Positions 16,057-19,445 of a stretch of 19,445 nucleotides of DNA are shown here, one piece after another. The stretch covers positions 1-19,445 of the forward strand of contig CAUWFN010000038.1 in the NCBI GenBank assembly GCA_963558075.1. Direction: 5' to 3'. This DNA comes from CALHKP01 sp963558075 (GTDB taxonomy: Bacteria > Bacillota > Clostridia > Peptostreptococcales > Anaerovoracaceae). The notes beneath the pieces are model-generated. The model was given only the letters and a program-made list of their open reading frames with translations. It did no database searches and was not told where the DNA came from. The stretch's first letter is position 1, and each line of letters starts with the position of its first letter. The position numbers and the translations under genes were made by a program.

Positions 16057-16851
16057 ATGGCATTTAAGATTATCGTATGCGCAAAACAGGTACCAGATAC
16101 AAACGTTATCAAAATCAACCCTAAAACTGGTACTCTAATCAGAGATGGCGTTCCAAGTATTCTAAACCACGACGACGCTAATGCTCTTGAAGAAGCTTTA
16201 AAGATTAAGGATAAACATCCTGATACACATATTACAGTTGTTACTATGGGACCTCCACAGGCTAACGATCTTCTGTTCGAATGTATCGCTATGGGCGCTG
16301 ACGAAGGTGTTCTAGTATCAGATAGAGCTGTTGGTGGATCAGACACATGGGCTACTTCAAACACTCTAGAAGCTGCTATCAGAAAGATCGGCGATTTCGA
16401 TCTTATCTTTGCTGGTAGACAGGCTATCGACGGAGACACTGCTCAGGTTGGACCACAGATCGCAGAAAAACTTCACCTGCCTCAGGTTACATATGTTGAA
16501 GAATTTGAAATTGATGACAACATGAAAGACATCACTGTTAAGAGACAGTTAGAAGATGGATATGAAATCATCAAACTTCAGACTCCATGTATGCTTACAG
16601 CTATCAAAGAACTTAACACTCCAAGATACATGACTATGGAAGGAATCTTCGCTGACAAGAAGATGACTACTTGGAACGCTAAGGATATCGGCGTAGACCT
16701 AACAATGGTTGGTCTAGAAGCTTCTCCAACAAACGTATTCAGATCATTCACACCTGCACCAAAGGGAAAAGGTGTTGTTCTTGAAGGAGATACAGAAAAA
16801 GAAATTGCTGATAAACTTTTAGTTAGCCTAAAAGCTAAGCACGTAATCTAA
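16057..16851 (+). CDS. etfB: Electron transfer flavoprotein beta subunit
   Basis: EtfB, 264 aa, pairs with EtfA to carry electrons to or from Bcd. The family N-terminus (IIVCAKQVPDT) is present. The nucleotide-binding loop reads GRQAIDGDTAQVGPQ (residues 120-134); as I recall, GDTAQVGP is the form found in bifurcating ETFs that bind a second FAD, whereas ordinary ETFs have a DDxNQTGQ-like form with AMP. That supports NADH-dependent electron bifurcation to crotonyl-CoA and ferredoxin. AGGAGG (16043-16048) is 8 bases before the ATG. The gene sits between bcd and etfA in one operon and shares their extreme codon bias. Confidence 0.94.
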   Translation: MAFKIIVCAKQVPDTNVIKINPKTGTLIRDGVPSILNHDDANALEEALKIKDKHPDTHITVVTMGPPQANDLLFECIAMGADEGVLVSDRAVGGSDTWATSNTLEAAIRKIGDFDLIFAGRQAIDGDTAQVGPQIAEKLHLPQVTYVEEFEIDDNMKDITVKRQLEDGYEIIKLQTPCMLTAIKELNTPRYMTMEGIFADKKMTTWNAKDIGVDLTMVGLEASPTNVFRSFTPAPKGKGVVLEGDTEKEIADKLLVSLKAKHVI

Positions 16852-16868
16852 TTTAGAGGAGGAAGACA

Positions 16869-18164
16869 ATGGCTATTAAAATTTTAAAAGATAAATGTAA
16901 AGGTTGTACACTTTGCACAAAAGCATGTCCTTTCGGTGCTTTAAGCATGGGCAAAGATGGAGACAGAAAGATTGCAGTAGTAGATGAAGGAAAATGTACA
17001 AACTGTAATGCTTGTGTTTCAAAGTGTAACTTTGAAGCTATCGAATCAGCTCCAGAAGCTGAAGCTGTTGACCTAAGTGACTACAAACACATCTGGGTAT
17101 TCGCAGAACAGAGAGATGGCAAATTAATGGACGTAGCTCTAGAACTTATCGGTGAAGGCTACAGACTTGCAAAAGAAATCAGTGATGATACTCAGCTTTG
17201 CGCTGTTATCGTTGGTGATGGAATTGATCATCTTGCAAAAGAATGTTTCGAATACGGTGCTGAAAAAGTATACCTAATTCAGGACCCACTTCTAAAGAAC
17301 TATACAACTGATGGTTACACAAAAGTAATCAACGATGCTATCGAAGAATACAAACCTGAAATCGTTCTTTACGGTGCTACTCACATCGGTAGAGACCTTG
17401 CTCCAAGAATCGCTGGTAGATGCAACACTGGTCTAACAGCTGACTGTACAAGACTTGACGTTAAGGTTTCAAGCTACATCGAATTTGCTAAGAAGAACAC
17501 AACTCTTGACACTTCAAGCTTAGACCCTAACGATCCATCAACTGGAATCAAGCAGACTCGTCCAGCATTCGGTGGTAACCTAATGGCTACAATCGTTTGC
17601 CCTAAGACAAGACCTCAGATGTCAACAGTAAGACCTGGCGTTATGTCAAAGAGAGAACCTGTTCCAGGAGCAACTGGTGAAATCGTAAATGTTAAGCCTG
17701 CTATCGAAGCTGCTGACATCAGAACTCAGGTTGTAGAAGTTGTTAAATCAGCTAAAGAATTAGTATCACTAACAGATGCTGATATCATCGTTGCTGGTGG
17801 TAGAGGACTTGGCGATGCTGAAGGATTCAAACTATTAGATGAATTCGCAGAAAAAATCGGTGGCGTAACTGCTGCATCAAGAGCTGCTGTAGATTCAGGC
17901 TGGATCGATCACTCAAGACAGGTTGGACAGACTGGTACAACAGTTAAACCAAACATCTACTTTGCATGTGGTATCTCAGGAGCTATCCAGCACCTAGCTG
18001 GTATGCAGACTTCAGACATCATTGTTGCTATCAACAAGGATCCTGATGCTCCTATCTTCGAAGTTGCTGACTACGGCATCGTTGGAGACCTATACAAAGT
18101 AATCCCTGCTCTAATCGAAGAATGGGATAACGCTGAAGCTCTATTTGAAGCATCAGAAAAATAA
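16869..18164 (+). CDS. etfA: Electron transfer flavoprotein alpha subunit with N-terminal ferredoxin domain
   Basis: EtfA of 431 aa, about 100 longer than a standard EtfA because of an N-terminal ferredoxin-like domain. That domain has two 4Fe-4S motifs: C10-C13-C16-C20-P and C43-C46-C49-C53 (the second lacks the usual proline). The EtfA body follows from about residue 65, and the FAD-binding domain shows GRDLAPRIAGR, GGRGLGDAEGF, VGQTGTTVKP (352-361), CGISGAIQH (367-375) and KDPDAPIFEVADYGIVGD. Similar ferredoxin-fused EtfA proteins are known, for example CarE and LctC of Acetobacterium woodii. The added clusters probably connect the flavins to ferredoxin; this is inference. AGGAGG (16857-16862) is 6 bases before the ATG. 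Confidence 0.94.
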   Translation: MAIKILKDKCKGCTLCTKACPFGALSMGKDGDRKIAVVDEGKCTNCNACVSKCNFEAIESAPEAEAVDLSDYKHIWVFAEQRDGKLMDVALELIGEGYRLAKEISDDTQLCAVIVGDGIDHLAKECFEYGAEKVYLIQDPLLKNYTTDGYTKVINDAIEEYKPEIVLYGATHIGRDLAPRIAGRCNTGLTADCTRLDVKVSSYIEFAKKNTTLDTSSLDPNDPSTGIKQTRPAFGGNLMATIVCPKTRPQMSTVRPGVMSKREPVPGATGEIVNVKPAIEAADIRTQVVEVVKSAKELVSLTDADIIVAGGRGLGDAEGFKLLDEFAEKIGGVTAASRAAVDSGWIDHSRQVGQTGTTVKPNIYFACGISGAIQHLAGMQTSDIIVAINKDPDAPIFEVADYGIVGDLYKVIPALIEEWDNAEALFEASEK

Positions 18165-18180
18165 ATCATAATTGATTTCT

Positions 18181-18212
18181 AAAGAGACAGATTAAATTCT
18201 GTCTCTTTTTTT
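18181..18212 (+). terminator. Intrinsic terminator after bcd-etfBA
   Basis: AAAGAGACAG (18181-18190) pairs perfectly with CTGTCTCTTT (18199-18208) over an 8-base loop, followed by a run of seven T (18206-18212). It ends the bcd-etfB-etfA transcript 17 bases after the etfA stop. Confidence 0.92.
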
Positions 18213-18275
18213 AACAAAAAAATATATGCAAGGGATAGCCTTACGAAAAAAATATTTACAAAACGAAGATATATG

Positions 18276-18305
18276 TTGAATTTATCTGTGCAGATGTGAT
18301 ATTAT
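18276..18305 (+). promoter_or_regulatory. Possible promoter of the second MATE gene
   Basis: TTGAAT (18276-18281), 18 bases and TATTAT (18300-18305) preceded by TGA form a weak extended -10 promoter. Start would fall near 18312, just before the ribosome-binding site (GGAGG, 18314-18318), giving a very short leader. Nothing else stands out in 18213-18325. Confidence 0.4.
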
Positions 18306-18325
18306 TGTAGACCGGAGGTTTTATT

Positions 18326-19445
18326 ATGACATTAAACGATGAAAATAAAAATTTTTACAGAAAAATGATTTTGATTGGAGTTCCGGTCGTATTTCAGAAT
18401 CTGATAAGTCTGGGACTCAACCTTATAGACACACTTATGATTGGTATGCTCGGAGAAAAGGAGCTTGCGGCAGTAGGTGCAGCAAACCAGGTGTATTTCA
18501 TATTCACAGTATCTCTTTTTGGTCTGTTTAGCGGTGCAGCTGTATATACGGCACAGTACTGGGGTGCACGAGACTTGAAAGGTGTACAGAAGATGCTTGG
18601 AATTGACTACCTGGTAGGATTCATCTTTGCACTTTCTGTTTCCATATGTGCATATGTATTTGCATATCAGATTATAGGTCTGTTTACTAAGGATAGCGAG
18701 GTTATAGAGCTCGGTGTAGGATATATACGAATCGCATGCATTTCATATACGTTTTCGGCTTTGACCTATTCTATATCGTATAATTCAAGAGCGATACAAG
18801 ATCTCATGGTTCCTACAATAATAAATGCGGTAGCCCTTGGTATCAACGCTTTGCTTAATTATCTTCTGATATTTGGAGCATTTGGTTTCCCACAACTCGG
18901 TGTAAAAGGTGCAGCTGTTGCAACACTTACAGCCCGCGTCATTGAATTTATATCGATGATTGTATATATCTATACGAGAAAAGAGCACCCATTCAAAACA
19001 GGATTTTCGAATTTGTTTGGATTTGACATGAAGATGTTTAAGACTGTTATGAAAACTGCTATTCCTGTAGTATTTACAGAAGGAAGCTGGTCAGTATCTG
19101 TTGCACTCATCTTTGCAGCCTACGGAAAGCTTGGAACTTCAGCTCTTGCAGTTGCTCAGGTTTCGAATGTAGTATCAGAGCTACTTCAGTCAGTATATTT
19201 TGGAGTAGGTAATGCTACAGCTATGATAATAGGAGAAATATTGGGCCAGGGCCGCAAGGATACTGCCTTTAGATATGGAAAGAAATCAGTTAATATCGTA
19301 TGGGTTTTAAACATTGTTATGACATTATTTATGATTGCAATAGCAAAACCTGTTGCAGGAGTATATAATTTCAGTGGCGAGACGAATGTTCTCTTGATAA
19401 AAACTTTGATTATGATGGCACTACTGATTACACCAAAGATGCTCG
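18326..19445 (+). CDS. MATE family efflux transporter, 3' end outside the window
   Basis: An open frame from the ATG at 18326 to the window edge, 373 codons so far, with no stop seen. GGAGG (18314-18318) is 7 bases before the ATG. The product is a multi-helix MATE exporter and is clearly related to the one at 10928. Shared segments include QNLISLGLN / QNLISIGLN, DTLMIG, GAANQ, LFGLFSGAAV, AQYWGA, NSRAIQ / NSRSIQ, and GVKGAA / GIKGAA. About 80 residues should remain beyond the edge. The substrate is unknown. It is a separate transcription unit, downstream of the etfA terminator. Confidence 0.9.
   Translation, partial: MTLNDENKNFYRKMILIGVPVVFQNLISLGLNLIDTLMIGMLGEKELAAVGAANQVYFIFTVSLFGLFSGAAVYTAQYWGARDLKGVQKMLGIDYLVGFIFALSVSICAYVFAYQIIGLFTKDSEVIELGVGYIRIACISYTFSALTYSISYNSRAIQDLMVPTIINAVALGINALLNYLLIFGAFGFPQLGVKGAAVATLTARVIEFISMIVYIYTRKEHPFKTGFSNLFGFDMKMFKTVMKTAIPVVFTEGSWSVSVALIFAAYGKLGTSALAVAQVSNVVSELLQSVYFGVGNATAMIIGEILGQGRKDTAFRYGKKSVNIVWVLNIVMTLFMIAIAKPVAGVYNFSGETNVLLIKTLIMMALLITPKML

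Noticed and set aside
18206..18220. TTAACAAA after the etfA terminator as a second Rex site
   Set aside because: Only one half-site is present, inside the T-run and A-run of the terminator, with no matching TTGTTAA partner.
1..19445. CRISPR arrays, tRNA/rRNA genes, insertion sequences, prophage or defence genes
   Set aside because: No regularly spaced repeats, tRNA-like cloverleafs, transposase motifs or terminal inverted repeats were seen; the window is packed with housekeeping genes.

Overview
The window is about 19.4 kb of low-GC chromosomal DNA with strong AGGAGG-type ribosome-binding sites, TTGACA/TATAAT promoters and a Firmicutes-type gene set (nrdR, radC-mreBCD-mrdA-minD, rny, a rhodanese-less ThiI with its own cysteine desulfurase, and an Fe-S type bcd-etfBA operon). 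This fits an anaerobic member of the Clostridia; I cannot name the genus. It reads as core chromosome. I see no insertion sequence, phage gene, CRISPR array, tRNA or rRNA.

Layout. (1) Positions 1-1281: nrdR and cmk, translationally coupled. (2) 1289-8023: a consensus extended -10 promoter starts a long cell-shape operon, radC-mreB-mreC-mreD-mrdA(PBP2)-minD, with ATGA overlaps at mreC/mreD and mreD/mrdA, ending at a strong hairpin terminator. (3) 8027-9201: rodA on the minus strand, convergent with minD and sharing that terminator. (4) 9150-14641: rny from a consensus promoter whose -10 overlaps the rodA -10, then a rny terminator, a MATE exporter, a NifS/IscS-like cysteine desulfurase and thiI. 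(5) 14642-14893: a non-coding control region with a terminator-like hairpin, a second hairpin, a Rex-type operator and a leader hairpin. (6) 14894-18212: bcd-etfB-etfA and a terminator. (7) 18276 to the end: a second MATE gene, paralogous to the first and cut by the window edge.

How the genes work together. MreB/C/D, PBP2 and RodA are the elongasome that builds the lateral wall. MinD is a cell-division-site ATPase, but minC and minE are absent here and this MinD lacks the usual C-terminal membrane-targeting helix. The desulfurase and ThiI form a sulfur relay to tRNA 4-thiouridine (and possibly thiamin). Bcd with EtfAB should reduce crotonyl-CoA with NADH. EtfB carries the motif typical of electron-bifurcating ETFs and EtfA carries an N-terminal two-cluster ferredoxin domain, so ferredoxin is the likely second partner. 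A TGTTA-N6-TAACA palindrome upstream suggests control by the NADH/NAD+ sensor Rex.

The most interesting points are the bcd-etfBA unit (ferredoxin-fused EtfA, bifurcation motif, Rex-like site, and codon use so biased that I find no in-frame GAG codon in three genes), the MinD without MinC/MinE, and the overlapping divergent rodA/rny promoters. I do not see a clearly new biological system.
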